A stretch of 7,466 nt of DNA from Dehalococcoidia bacterium (GTDB taxonomy: Bacteria > Chloroflexota > Dehalococcoidia > GIF9 > AB-539-J10). Below are positions 1-6,586 of this stretch, one piece after another. The stretch is taken from assembly GCA_030669525.1 (NCBI GenBank), contig DAOVDO010000043.1, forward strand, positions 1-7,466, read 5' to 3'. Position 1 is the stretch's first letter, and each line of letters begins with the position of its first letter. The position numbers and the translations under genes were made by a program. A model generated the notes under the pieces. It was not told the origin of the DNA. It was given only the letters and a program-made list of their open reading frames with translations, and searched no databases.

Positions 1-437
1 TCTGCCGGCGCTCCGACTCGCTGTTCAGGCAATCCAACAACATAATTGGTTTCCATTGACATATACCTTAACTCAAGATCGCCGGTTCCCACATCTTCAC
101 CGGTGATGAATCTGCCGGCAAGACTCTCTACGAACTTACCATAAGCTCTATACAGTTCTTCACTCTTTTGCTCCATGGAGTCAACCATGATTATACCTTT
201 AGCTCCACCGCCATTCAGTCCAGCAGCAGCCTGTTTATAACTCTGGGATATAGATAGTCTTAAAGCATCTTCTATCGCCTCATCTTCCGATTTATACACC
301 CATCTTCTCGTACCCCCATTAGGTGGTCCCAGAGTGCTATCATGAATCGCTATAACTGCTCTTAGGCCAGAAGCTTCATCATGATACAATACTACCTCCT
401 CATGTCCATATTTCCTCATATAATCAAAAAACCTCAT
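1..437 (-). CDS. Leu/Phe/Val dehydrogenase-family amino-acid dehydrogenase, N-terminal part (3' end outside window)
   Basis: Enzymes of this family reversibly oxidise an amino acid to its 2-oxo acid plus ammonia with NAD+ in the cytoplasm. About 145 residues are visible; the rest (C-terminal Rossmann domain) lies beyond position 1. The reading frame aligns almost without gaps to bacterial leucine dehydrogenase as I recall it. It has AIHDSTLGP near residues 30-38, GGTRRW at 41-46, EDALRLS at 56-62, Lys68 in SYKQAAAGLN, Lys80 in GGGAKG and Asp115 in GEDVGT, matching the substrate-binding and catalytic Lys68, Lys80 and Asp115. Residue 40 is Asn where leucine dehydrogenase has Leu, 113 is Gly where it has Ala, and the AKG after the glycines resembles glutamate dehydrogenase, so the substrate need not be leucine. 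The ATG at 437 is supported by AGGAGG at 445-450, 7 bases away. It is the last visible gene, 29 bases after a 19-codon ORF. Family is secure; substrate is not. Confidence 0.9.
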   Translation of the reverse strand, partial: MRFFDYMRKYGHEEVVLYHDEASGLRAVIAIHDSTLGPPNGGTRRWVYKSEDEAIEDALRLSISQSYKQAAAGLNGGGAKGIIMVDSMEQKSEELYRAYGKFVESLAGRFITGEDVGTGDLELRYMSMETNYVVGLPEQRVGAPA

Positions 438-466
438 GTTATTACCTCCTTATTATTCTTGTTAAT

Positions 467-526
467 TTATGTCCTATCTGGTACATAGTAACTCACCCAC
501 GGTGAGCTTGGACGGGTAACGTTCAT
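467..526 (-). CDS. Possible 19-residue leader peptide upstream of the dehydrogenase
   Basis: A short ORF, MNVTRPSSPWVSYYVPDRT, lies 29 bases upstream of the dehydrogenase start. I do not recognise it. Its claim to be translated is the ribosome binding site: AAGGAGGTGAT at about 533-543 is a near-complete complement of the 16S anti-Shine-Dalgarno, well spaced from the ATG at 526. It has no signal peptide, no Cys and no run of Leu/Ile/Val codons typical of branched-chain attenuators. It contains one Trp and two adjacent Tyr. It could be a leader peptide coupling translation to the next gene, a small protein, or the start of a lost gene. Seen: ORF and RBS. Inferred: translation. Confidence 0.4.
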   Translation of the reverse strand: MNVTRPSSPWVSYYVPDRT

Positions 527-679
527 CTTATTATCACCTCCTTACCTACAGGATTTAGTAGTTTTTTTTCATCCTTTCTTTGGGAGGGATGCCACTTGTC
601 CAATTACATCTGAGGTGCAGCTTCCCCTAGTAGGGCCCGCTCTCTTCATCTGCTTAACCAAATATCCATCACCGCCTTA

Positions 680-701
680 CAATCACTTGATTGTCAATCA
701 A
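680..701. promoter_or_regulatory. Nested palindromes, candidate operator
   Basis: Two perfect inverted repeats overlap here. TTGATTG-T-CAATCAA spans 687-701 and CAATCA-CT-TGATTG spans 680-693, so the half-site TGATTG/CAATCA occurs three times in alternating orientation. They sit 10 bases past the stop codon of the arylsulfotransferase-like gene and about 155 bases before the 19-codon ORF. On the minus strand the dyad contains TTGACA (692-697), but I see no matching -10 box at 16-18 bases, so a promoter is not claimed. There is no following T-run, so it is not an intrinsic terminator. Regulator unknown. Confidence 0.35.
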
Positions 702-711
702 ATACATTGAC

Positions 712-1875
712 TTAGTAGCCAAGATGACGAAGGCGCTTGTTTTCAGCATCCTTCTTCCAGAAGGGCTTCTCTCGCAATGTTAGCTCAAACCTATCAGGGT
801 TGAGGCTCTTCCCTTTCAAACCGGGATGGTCAGGACTATAACGGTAGGCTCGGAAGACCAGGTTATTCCAGCCGATTTGTGGCTTCTTGTCCTTGAAGTA
901 AAACGGGTTAACGAATTCCCAGACAACTTCTTTATCAGGGGTAACTTCAAAGAACCTGCCTTCTGTTCCCTCGCAGATAAGGGTATTTCCGTTGGGTAGT
1001 CGTTGGCAGCCAGAGATAACGGGCGCATAAAAATGATGTGGTGGGACTGATTGATATTCCCATTCAATCTTCCCTGTCTTGGGATTTACTTCCACTACCC
1101 GGGAGTAACTCCTGAACCCCTTTTCCTTCTTTCGATGGACACCGTTGTCAAAGACTAAGATATTTCCGTTGTCCAACAGGGTCGGGTTGTGTGGGTGTGC
1201 CAACTCGCCTACCCCCCATCGCCATTTAATATCACCTGTGCCTTTATCGATCAGAGCAATAGTATCGGTCCTGCGGAAGGTGGTCAGGATATCACCGTTG
1301 GGAAGAACAAAGCAAGCGTTGGCGTGAGTCCATTCGCTACGGTGGCACAGTGGGCAGATAATATCTACCGCGGGGTCAAGGTGCTCATAGCCCAACCATT
1401 CCCAGACCACTTTACCAGTAGGAGTAACCTCCTGGAAGGAGTCAGCCCATATCATCCCCCGACACTCGGTTCCGGGAAGCCCACCCTTGACCCTGAAAGC
1501 AATGTCATGAGGTACTGACACCCACCTGAGAACCATGGTATTTCCGTTGTCCATCCGGCAAAAGTCGTGGTGCATATAGGGGTCCTCGTACCTCCATACT
1601 ATATTACCATCCCAATCAACCTCTACCAGTTTTCCACCAGCCCCGCTAAACTCAAGTGGCCTGTCACGGAGTCTGCCAGCGTAAAGCAAGTGACCATCAG
1701 GTAGAAGTGTTCCGTATTCGCCCGGGTTTAAATCCATCTCCCAGTGATGAACAAATCGGCCTTCCATATCTATTAACCATACCTCACTACCACCTTTTGG
1801 GGCAAACAGGGTATAGCCGTCATACGCCTTCTGCGGGTTGTAATGAGTCACAAACGGAAATTGGGTTCGATCCAT
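712..1875 (-). CDS. Arylsulfotransferase (ASST)-like beta-propeller protein, apparently cytoplasmic
   Basis: This 387-residue protein resembles the bacterial arylsulfotransferase family, which transfers sulfate between phenolic compounds through a catalytic His. The fold is visible as repeated blade motifs of the type PDGHLLYAGR: at residues 59-68, 109-118 (DNGNTMVLRW), 191-202 (LPNGDILTTF), 233-245 (LLDNGNILVFDNG) and 293-304 (LPNGNTLICEG). Each is linked to a G-x-[IV]-x-W-x-[YFW] strand at 90-96, 154-160, 214-220, 268-274 and 315-321, giving roughly six blades. His candidates are H102/H103, H185, H227, H229 and H280/H281. A CPLCH segment (174-178) could bind metal. Unlike the periplasmic enzymes of enterobacteria it starts without a signal peptide (MDRTQFPFVTHYNPQ). 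The ATG at 1875 has AGGAGG at 1887-1892, 11 bases away. It follows dctM by 93 bases, probably in the same transcript. The family call is good; sulfotransferase activity is not shown. Confidence 0.75.
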   Translation of the reverse strand: MDRTQFPFVTHYNPQKAYDGYTLFAPKGGSEVWLIDMEGRFVHHWEMDLNPGEYGTLLPDGHLLYAGRLRDRPLEFSGAGGKLVEVDWDGNIVWRYEDPYMHHDFCRMDNGNTMVLRWVSVPHDIAFRVKGGLPGTECRGMIWADSFQEVTPTGKVVWEWLGYEHLDPAVDIICPLCHRSEWTHANACFVLPNGDILTTFRRTDTIALIDKGTGDIKWRWGVGELAHPHNPTLLDNGNILVFDNGVHRKKEKGFRSYSRVVEVNPKTGKIEWEYQSVPPHHFYAPVISGCQRLPNGNTLICEGTEGRFFEVTPDKEVVWEFVNPFYFKDKKPQIGWNNLVFRAYRYSPDHPGLKGKSLNPDRFELTLREKPFWKKDAENKRLRHLGY

Positions 1876-1968
1876 TCTTGCGTCTTCCTCCTGCTGCTTA
1901 AGAATTTACTCGGAATATTATCAAGATTGGGCTTGGTTTAAAGTTTATGGCATACCTCCTGGTGCAAG

Positions 1969-3270
1969 CTACTTCATAAGATTAGGCAAAAACAGCGAGA
2001 GCTGAGGGAAAGCTACCAACATGGCTAGATGAAATATATCAGTTATAAGGAAGGGGATTACACCCCGGTATATGGTCCCGATGGGAACATCTTTAGCCAC
2101 TCCCCTGATGACAAATATGTTTAAACCCACCGGTGGGGTAATCTGTCCTATCTCGCATATTCTAACGACAATTATGCCGAACCATATGGGGTCAAAGCCC
2201 AGAGACAACACTAAAGGGAAGATAATAGGAATAGTAACTATTATCAGTGGCATGGGAAGCATAAAGCAGCCAAGAAACAAATAAACGGCCAGAACCGCCG
2301 CAAAAATAATATAGCGGCTTACGGCAAGCCCGGCTACAATTTGGGATAGCTCAAAGGGAAGCCTGCTTACTGATAAGAAGTAACCGAAGATACTAGCGCC
2401 CACTATGATCATCAAAAGCATAGCTGTATTCTTTCCTGTCTCCAAGAGGGCAGAACTAAGATTCTTCCTGCCAAGCTGCCTTTTCGCCAGAGCAAAAACA
2501 AAGGCACCGAAGGCTCCGATAGCGCCTGCTTCGGTAGGGCTGAAAACGCCCATATATATACCCCCCATTACGAGTAGAAATAAACCCAGTACTGGCCAGG
2601 TACCCTTGAGTGATACCACTTTCTCTTCGAAACTGGTCTTCTCTCCGGGAGGACCCAGAACAGGGTTGCGCTTACAGAGGATAGAAATGGTGATAATGTA
2701 GAACAAAGCCTCAAGTATTCCGGGGATAATGCCAGCAAGGAAGAGCTTACCTATGGACTGCTCAGTGAGTAATCCATAGACAATGAGGGTTATGCTAGGA
2801 GGTATCAGGATGCCCATGGTGCCTCCGGCAGCTATGCAACCAGTAGCCAGTGACGCAGCGTATTTATATTTTTTCATCTCAGGCAGAGCCACTGTACCCA
2901 TAGCACCCGCTGTAGCCATACTGGAACCACTGACAGCAGCAAAACTGGCACAGGCACCGACAGTGGCCATGGCCAGACCGCCACGAAATTGTCCCAGCCA
3001 CTTATAAACCGTATGGTAGAGTTGTTGGCTAATCCCAGCATAAAAACAGAATGAACCCATCAGCAGGAAGAGGGGGATAACACTCATTCCATAAGCAGCC
3101 AGAGATAGGTAGGGCACTGTCTTAAGTATGCTAAGCGATTCACTCCAACCAACCAAATAACCGAAGCCTACCACTCCCACTACTCCCATAGCAACGGCGA
3201 CGGGGGTGTTTAAAAGCAGAAGCATAATGATAACTATGAAGCCAATAATTCCTACGATCATTGGGCTCAT
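1969..3270 (-). CDS. dctM: TRAP transporter large permease subunit (DctM family)
   Basis: This is the membrane subunit that carries substrate across the inner membrane, driven by the sodium or proton gradient. At 433 residues it has the usual DctM length, with about a dozen hydrophobic segments. Family landmarks are SGSSMATAGAMG (114-125), GGTMGILIPPS (149-159), FSPTEAGAIGA (243-253) and GQITPPVGLN (375-384), the last three forming the typical ion and substrate path of TRAP membrane subunits. In the segment GCFMLPMP (334-341) I would expect an acidic residue in many relatives (G-x-F-x-D); here it is Leu, which may just mark a subfamily. The ATG at 3270 overlaps the dctQ stop by four bases (ATGA), indicating translational coupling; there is little Shine-Dalgarno of its own. 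The substrate cannot be deduced from this subunit. Confidence 0.96.
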   Translation of the reverse strand: MSPMIVGIIGFIVIIMLLLLNTPVAVAMGVVGVVGFGYLVGWSESLSILKTVPYLSLAAYGMSVIPLFLLMGSFCFYAGISQQLYHTVYKWLGQFRGGLAMATVGACASFAAVSGSSMATAGAMGTVALPEMKKYKYAASLATGCIAAGGTMGILIPPSITLIVYGLLTEQSIGKLFLAGIIPGILEALFYIITISILCKRNPVLGPPGEKTSFEEKVVSLKGTWPVLGLFLLVMGGIYMGVFSPTEAGAIGAFGAFVFALAKRQLGRKNLSSALLETGKNTAMLLMIIVGASIFGYFLSVSRLPFELSQIVAGLAVSRYIIFAAVLAVYLFLGCFMLPMPLIIVTIPIIFPLVLSLGFDPIWFGIIVVRICEIGQITPPVGLNIFVIRGVAKDVPIGTIYRGVIPFLITDIFHLAMLVAFPQLSLFLPNLMK

Positions 3271-3773
3271 TTTTTCATCATCCGAGACATGGACTCAAGG
3301 AATTGTGTCAGAAGCACTAGACAAAGCAACCCGCTACCAAAAACTACTACTAACACAAAGGGGAAAAGAGGCACATTTGACACATACGTAGTTGACCCCT
3401 CAGTCCAGTATGTTATCGCCTGCTCCGCACTTTTCCAGGTTATTAACGAGAACAGACCCAGGCCTAAAAGTGAGTTAACCATGCCCATAAGTGCCTGCGC
3501 TCTTGGCGGGAATCGTTCCACCAGCACTTCCACAGAAACCAGACCTTTAAAAATGGCGGTGTAGGCCATCCCAAAACACACCACAATAACCAGCATGAGT
3601 TCCACCATTTCGTAGACGCTTTTTAAAGGTCGACTAAACACATAGCGCAGGAAAACATTCGTGGTAACCAGGAACATCATTACCACAAGGATGCTAACTC
3701 CTGCGCTATTAACTGCTCGGCTTATAGTATAAATTACTCGCTCTAGGCGATGGTACATTTTGTCTAACCACAC
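3267..3773 (-). CDS. dctQ: TRAP transporter small permease subunit (DctQ family)
   Basis: This is the small membrane partner of DctM. Its 168 residues hold four predicted membrane helices, at about 22-44, 54-76, 93-113 and 136-157. The DctQ signature appears as NVFLRYVFSRPL (39-50), followed by the EMVELM segment (55-60) at the start of helix 2 and VSVEVLVERFP (79-89) after it. The gene starts 17 bases after dctP and its end overlaps dctM by four bases. The ribosome site before the ATG at 3773 is poor. An in-frame ATG at 3758 is no better placed, so the longer start is kept with some doubt and translation probably depends on dctP upstream. Confidence 0.93.
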   Translation of the reverse strand: MWLDKMYHRLERVIYTISRAVNSAGVSILVVMMFLVTTNVFLRYVFSRPLKSVYEMVELMLVIVVCFGMAYTAIFKGLVSVEVLVERFPPRAQALMGMVNSLLGLGLFSLITWKSAEQAITYWTEGSTTYVSNVPLFPFVLVVVFGSGLLCLVLLTQFLESMSRMMKK

Positions 3774-3790
3774 ATTGTCTTTGGCCTAAC

Positions 3791-4906
3791 TCACTGTGCC
3801 TTGTATTCCTTTACCAGTCGTAGTAGCTCATTCCAGACTTCTCTTGCTGGCAGCCCCTCGGCGTCCAATTTATCCAGAATCTCATCCTGTAGGGGTTTGG
3901 CAAGGGTATTCCACTTTTCTTGCTCTTCCTGACTTAGGGTTATTATCTCTCCACCAAATTCCAGTATTTCATCTATCACTACCTGGCTGGTTGCGTCATC
4001 ACCCTGGCCATAGTGCCTGGCACCAACGTCACCACTCACACTCAATATGGCTTGTTGGATGTCAGCGGGCAGGCTGTCCCATTTTTCCTGGTTCATAACC
4101 ACAACGAACTGCGGCCCGCCAAAAGCCGGGACTGGAGTGAAATACTTGGCTAGCTCGACGATGCGAAATGCACCATGCCCCTCCCAGCCCATTGCGTTAC
4201 CATCCAATATACCTTTTTCCATACTGACATATATGTCTTTAGGCGGCATGGCTATTGCTACGCCTCCCGCCAACTCAATCAATTTCCCTGTGCCACCAGG
4301 AGCGGCTCTTATCTGTAGACCCTTTACATCGGTCAGAGTGCGAATCGGTACATTCTTGGTAGCGATTGCCAGCGGTGCAAAGGCATGCATTAAAAGCACC
4401 TTGGTGTCCGCGAACTCTGCCTGTATCTCTGGCATATTCTTATAAAGATTCCAAATTACCACTGAGGCCATTTCGCAATTGCTGATACCTGCCCCGGGCA
4501 GAGAGTAGATATCGGTTACGAGAGGGAAGCGCCCTGGTTCCATGGCGGCATCAAACCAACCTATGTCGCAAATGCCATTTATGGTAGCATCATAAGTATC
4601 CTTTGCTCCACTTAATGTGCCTTCAGGGTAAATAACCACCTCTACCCTGCCATTGGTGGCTTCCTTAACCATCTCTGCCCAAGGTGCGTGGCCACGGATG
4701 TGTTTACCACCAGTAGTCGGGACATGGGTAGAATAGCTCAGCTCTATTGGCTTTTCTGGTGCTGGAGATGGCGCCGGAGCAGGGGCAGGAGCTGGACTTG
4801 GTGCTGGTGTTGGGGTGGGAGCCGGTGCCGGCTTAGCACAGCCAGCGATAACCAAACTGGTAATCACCACAACTGCTAAAACTAACGTAACTAACTTATG
4901 TCTCAT
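3791..4906 (-). CDS. dctP: TRAP transporter solute-binding lipoprotein (DctP family)
   Basis: This extracytoplasmic receptor captures the substrate and delivers it to DctQM. The 371-residue precursor begins with a lipoprotein signal peptide: basic MRHK, a hydrophobic core at 5-20, and a lipobox VIAGC ending at Cys23. A Pro/Ala-rich linker (24-50) follows, then the binding domain from about residue 52. Family features include LSYSTHVP (56-63), GLQIRAAPGG (196-205) with Arg200 in the place of the conserved carboxylate-binding Arg, DGNAMGWEG (235-243) and MNQEKWDSLP (271-280). The conserved Arg implies a carboxylate ligand; its identity is unknown. The ATG at 4906 is supported by AAGGAG at 4913-4918, 6 bases away. 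It is first in the dctPQM order, about 370 bases downstream of the promoter at 5284-5312. The anchored form and long linker resemble Gram-positive and Chloroflexota binding proteins. Confidence 0.96.
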   Translation of the reverse strand: MRHKLVTLVLAVVVITSLVIAGCAKPAPAPTPTPAPSPAPAPAPAPSPAPEKPIELSYSTHVPTTGGKHIRGHAPWAEMVKEATNGRVEVVIYPEGTLSGAKDTYDATINGICDIGWFDAAMEPGRFPLVTDIYSLPGAGISNCEMASVVIWNLYKNMPEIQAEFADTKVLLMHAFAPLAIATKNVPIRTLTDVKGLQIRAAPGGTGKLIELAGGVAIAMPPKDIYVSMEKGILDGNAMGWEGHGAFRIVELAKYFTPVPAFGGPQFVVVMNQEKWDSLPADIQQAILSVSGDVGARHYGQGDDATSQVVIDEILEFGGEIITLSQEEQEKWNTLAKPLQDEILDKLDAEGLPAREVWNELLRLVKEYKAQ

Positions 4907-4967
4907 CTAAATCTCCTTTCTATATTTTTTAATCCACCCTTCCACTTAATTAAACTCATTCATACGC

Positions 4968-4977
4968 ATCACCTCCC
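4968..4977 (-). promoter_or_regulatory. Strong Shine-Dalgarno before a five-codon ORF
   Basis: GGGAGGTGAT stands eight bases (from GGAGG) before an ATG at 4963 that opens only ATG AAT GAG TTT AAT TAA, ending at 4946. The ATG overlaps the end of the preceding open frame (TATGAATGA), the arrangement often seen between an antitoxin and a toxin gene. It may mark the start of a lost downstream partner. It is separate from the dctP ribosome site at 4913-4918. Confidence 0.35.
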
Positions 4978-5159
4978 TTTACCTTTTCCTTCTTCAATGC
5001 CTCTTCCATAGCTTTGTTAACAAATTCATTGACGCCTTTATAGCCTAAAAATAGGCCCGCTACCAGTTAATTTGACCAACCTCTTCCTGGCCTACACCAT
5101 AATTTTCCTTCTCTATTTATTGAGAAACTCTTCAACAGCATGTCTCATTACTGTTGATC

Positions 5160-5174
5160 GTATCCTCAGGATAC
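5160..5174. repeat. 15-bp perfect palindrome inside the RHH remnant
   Basis: GTATCCT-C-AGGATAC is a perfect 7+1+7 inverted repeat. It falls between the two helices of the decayed RHH frame, where it encodes the unexpected ILRI between PES and RST. Removing 12 bases would restore a more usual PESRSTV joint. It may be an operator, a small hairpin, or a palindromic insertion that came with decay. Confidence 0.4.
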
Positions 5175-5283
5175 TTTCTGGCATCTACCCACAATACCTA
5201 TCCACCCGCTCAAGTAATTGCTTCGATATGGCAATAGTAACTCAAGCATACTTAATTTGTATTACAGCATTCCTTATAATCCT

Positions 5284-5312
5284 AATGTAATGCATCATGC
5301 AAATTTTGTCAA
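5284..5312 (-). promoter_or_regulatory. Sigma-70-type promoter with dyad in the spacer, upstream of the RHH remnant and dctPQM
   Basis: On the minus strand TTGACA (5312-5307, a full -35 match that overlaps the aminotransferase stop codon) is followed after exactly 17 bases by TACATT (5289-5284, four of six -10 matches). The spacer contains a perfect dyad TGCAT-C-ATGCA at 5291-5301, an ideal place for a repressor to block RNA polymerase. Transcripts would begin near 5277 and run through the RHH remnant into dctP, leaving a leader of about 370 bases. The promoter is inferred from sequence only. Confidence 0.55.
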
Positions 5313-6484
5313 TAGTTTTTGATTGATTTTAGTTGATCCACCACGATTTTTCCCATTTCCCCCCTTTTATGCTGACTTATTTGTATTTTGTTCTTTGTCT
5401 CAAGCCGTGCTAAGAAATCTTCTGCCCTACAGGGAGTGTTAATTCTGGCGTAATTTTTTCCTAAGTTTCCATATTCATTTCCCGGCAGGGCTAATATGCC
5501 TTTAGTTAGTAGTTCCTTCTTTAAGTCAACATCCTCATCTTTATGCCCTATGATAAATAGTGGGCATGATTCGTGGGTCTTAGCGATATGGTAGCCTTTT
5601 TTAGTTAGTTCTCCGATTAACTTGCTTTTCTCGGTTTTAACCTGCTGCCTTAGCCTGATAATAAAATCCTGGTCAAGAAGGGCTTCTCTGACCAGGGATG
5701 CACCAAAGGTAGATACAGAGAAGGGAAGCTCAATCTTGTTGTAGTAGTCGCTCAATTCAGTTGGTAAGATAGCGTACCCTACTCTGATTCGACCGATACC
5801 ATAGCCCTTCGTGAAGGTACGTGTTACGATCAAATTGCTGTATTGATTAATTAGATTGAGTGCTGAATGCTTCTCCTCGACATAATCACCATAAGCCTCA
5901 TCGACTATTACTACCATGTCTTTCTTTGCAGCCTCTTTGACGATTGCCTCAATATCGCCCAGTTCGATAAGCTGTCCTGTGGGATTATTAGGATTGTCGA
6001 TATATACTATGGGGTAATCCGGCTTCATTCTGCTGAGAAGCCTCTCTGGATTGAACTTAAAATCTTCCAGGGGGTCCAGTGGAACCGCTTCGTAAATTCC
6101 ACCCAGTACCTGGACTTCAAGCCTGTACTCATCGAATTGAGGCGCATAGCCCAGAATCTTAACTCCTGGCTCTATGAAGAGTTTGTTGAGCCTTGATAGA
6201 ACAACGGCAGAGCCATTGGCAACCTTAATAGTAGCTGGCTCTAGATTGGCGTAATTAGCCCAAAGCCTACAGATTTCCTGTTTCAAATCCTTGTAGCTAT
6301 TATCGGGGTATTCCCATAGATCAAACCAGTCGTTGTAATGTTTGGCAAATTCCACCACTTTTTCTGAAATTCCGAAGGAATTCTTGCCTATGGCGCAGTC
6401 TAAAATGTCCCTTTTAGTTAGCTCAGTTTCCGCATCAGACCATTTTCGTTGTATCTGTTTTATGTGAGAAACTATCCGAGGCAT
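5309..6484 (-). CDS. HisC-like PLP-dependent aminotransferase (class I/II)
   Basis: This 391-residue cytoplasmic enzyme should move an amino group between an amino acid and a 2-oxo acid using pyridoxal phosphate. The fold-type I motifs are in order: ANGSAVVLSRL (89-99) in the cofactor phosphate region, NPNNPTG (164-170), DEAYGDY (195-201), the Schiff-base Lys226 in TRTFTKGYG with Arg234 eight residues on, as in HisC, and Arg347 in ARINTP as the likely substrate-carboxylate Arg. Overall it most resembles histidinol-phosphate aminotransferases, but no other histidine gene is nearby and this subfamily covers aromatic and other substrates, so hisC is not assigned. The C-terminal tail after about 360 is Lys-rich. 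The ATG at 6484 has a moderate AGGAAAG at 6485-6491. A 230-base leader with crossed inverted repeats separates it from the ferredoxin gene, so separate regulation is possible. Its stop overlaps the next promoter. Confidence 0.9.
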   Translation of the reverse strand: MPRIVSHIKQIQRKWSDAETELTKRDILDCAIGKNSFGISEKVVEFAKHYNDWFDLWEYPDNSYKDLKQEICRLWANYANLEPATIKVANGSAVVLSRLNKLFIEPGVKILGYAPQFDEYRLEVQVLGGIYEAVPLDPLEDFKFNPERLLSRMKPDYPIVYIDNPNNPTGQLIELGDIEAIVKEAAKKDMVVIVDEAYGDYVEEKHSALNLINQYSNLIVTRTFTKGYGIGRIRVGYAILPTELSDYYNKIELPFSVSTFGASLVREALLDQDFIIRLRQQVKTEKSKLIGELTKKGYHIAKTHESCPLFIIGHKDEDVDLKKELLTKGILALPGNEYGNLGKNYARINTPCRAEDFLARLETKNKIQISQHKRGEMGKIVVDQLKSIKNY

Positions 6485-6586
6485 CTTTCCTATTTCCCTT
6501 CACCGAAAACTATAAAGCTGAGAACGAGAGCGGGAAACCAGAGTTTGGTTCGGGATACATTATGCACCTCTCTTCTCTCTGCTTTT

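Larger units (their letters stand above)
4956..5249 (-). pseudogene. Decayed ribbon-helix-helix (CopG/antitoxin-like) regulator gene
   Basis: No intact ORF exists on this strand, but the frame starting at 5241 reads VTIAISKQLLERVDRYCG, then TAG (5187-5185), then MPESILRIRSTVMRHAVEEF ending LNK, then TAG (5115-5113), RRKIMV and a third TAG (5094-5092). This has the order of an RHH DNA-binding domain: beta strand, helix A, helix B (RSTVMRHAVEEFLNK). An ATG at 5249 would give MLE in front if one base were restored near 5242. In another frame (5066-4956) an open stretch includes LGYKGVNEFVNKAMEEALKK, again like an RHH second helix, and ends at a TGA. Two overlapping remnants or one gene with several indels are both possible. 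A promoter and dyad lie just upstream, as expected for a self-regulated RHH gene. The resemblance is by eye only. Confidence 0.5.

Noticed and set aside
625..635. CCCTA-G-TAGGG palindrome as a terminator of the arylsulfotransferase-like gene
   Set aside because: The stem is only five pairs and no U-run follows on the minus strand.
569..661. 30-codon minus-strand frame starting at TTG 661 behind AAGGCGGTGAT
   Set aside because: No recognisable protein, a rare start codon, and a frame this short arises often by chance; the SD-like site is noted but not enough for a gene call.
687..701. FNR/CRP site
   Set aside because: The half-sites TTGAT and ATCAA are five bases apart, not four, and no promoter with correct geometry is seen beside them.
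1145..1901. Several plus-strand open frames opposite the arylsulfotransferase-like gene
   Set aside because: They are antisense to a clear protein with repeated propeller motifs, and their translations show no family features.
4791..4837. Short tandem Pro/Ala repeat DNA in dctP as a mobile or CRISPR-like repeat
   Set aside because: It simply encodes the Pro/Ala linker after the lipoprotein Cys; the unit is a few bases and in frame.
5072..5290. Plus-strand frame of 72 codons rich in Leu and Ile
   Set aside because: It is opposite the RHH-like remnant, lacks a ribosome site, and its hydrophobic look comes from the complement of the helix codons.
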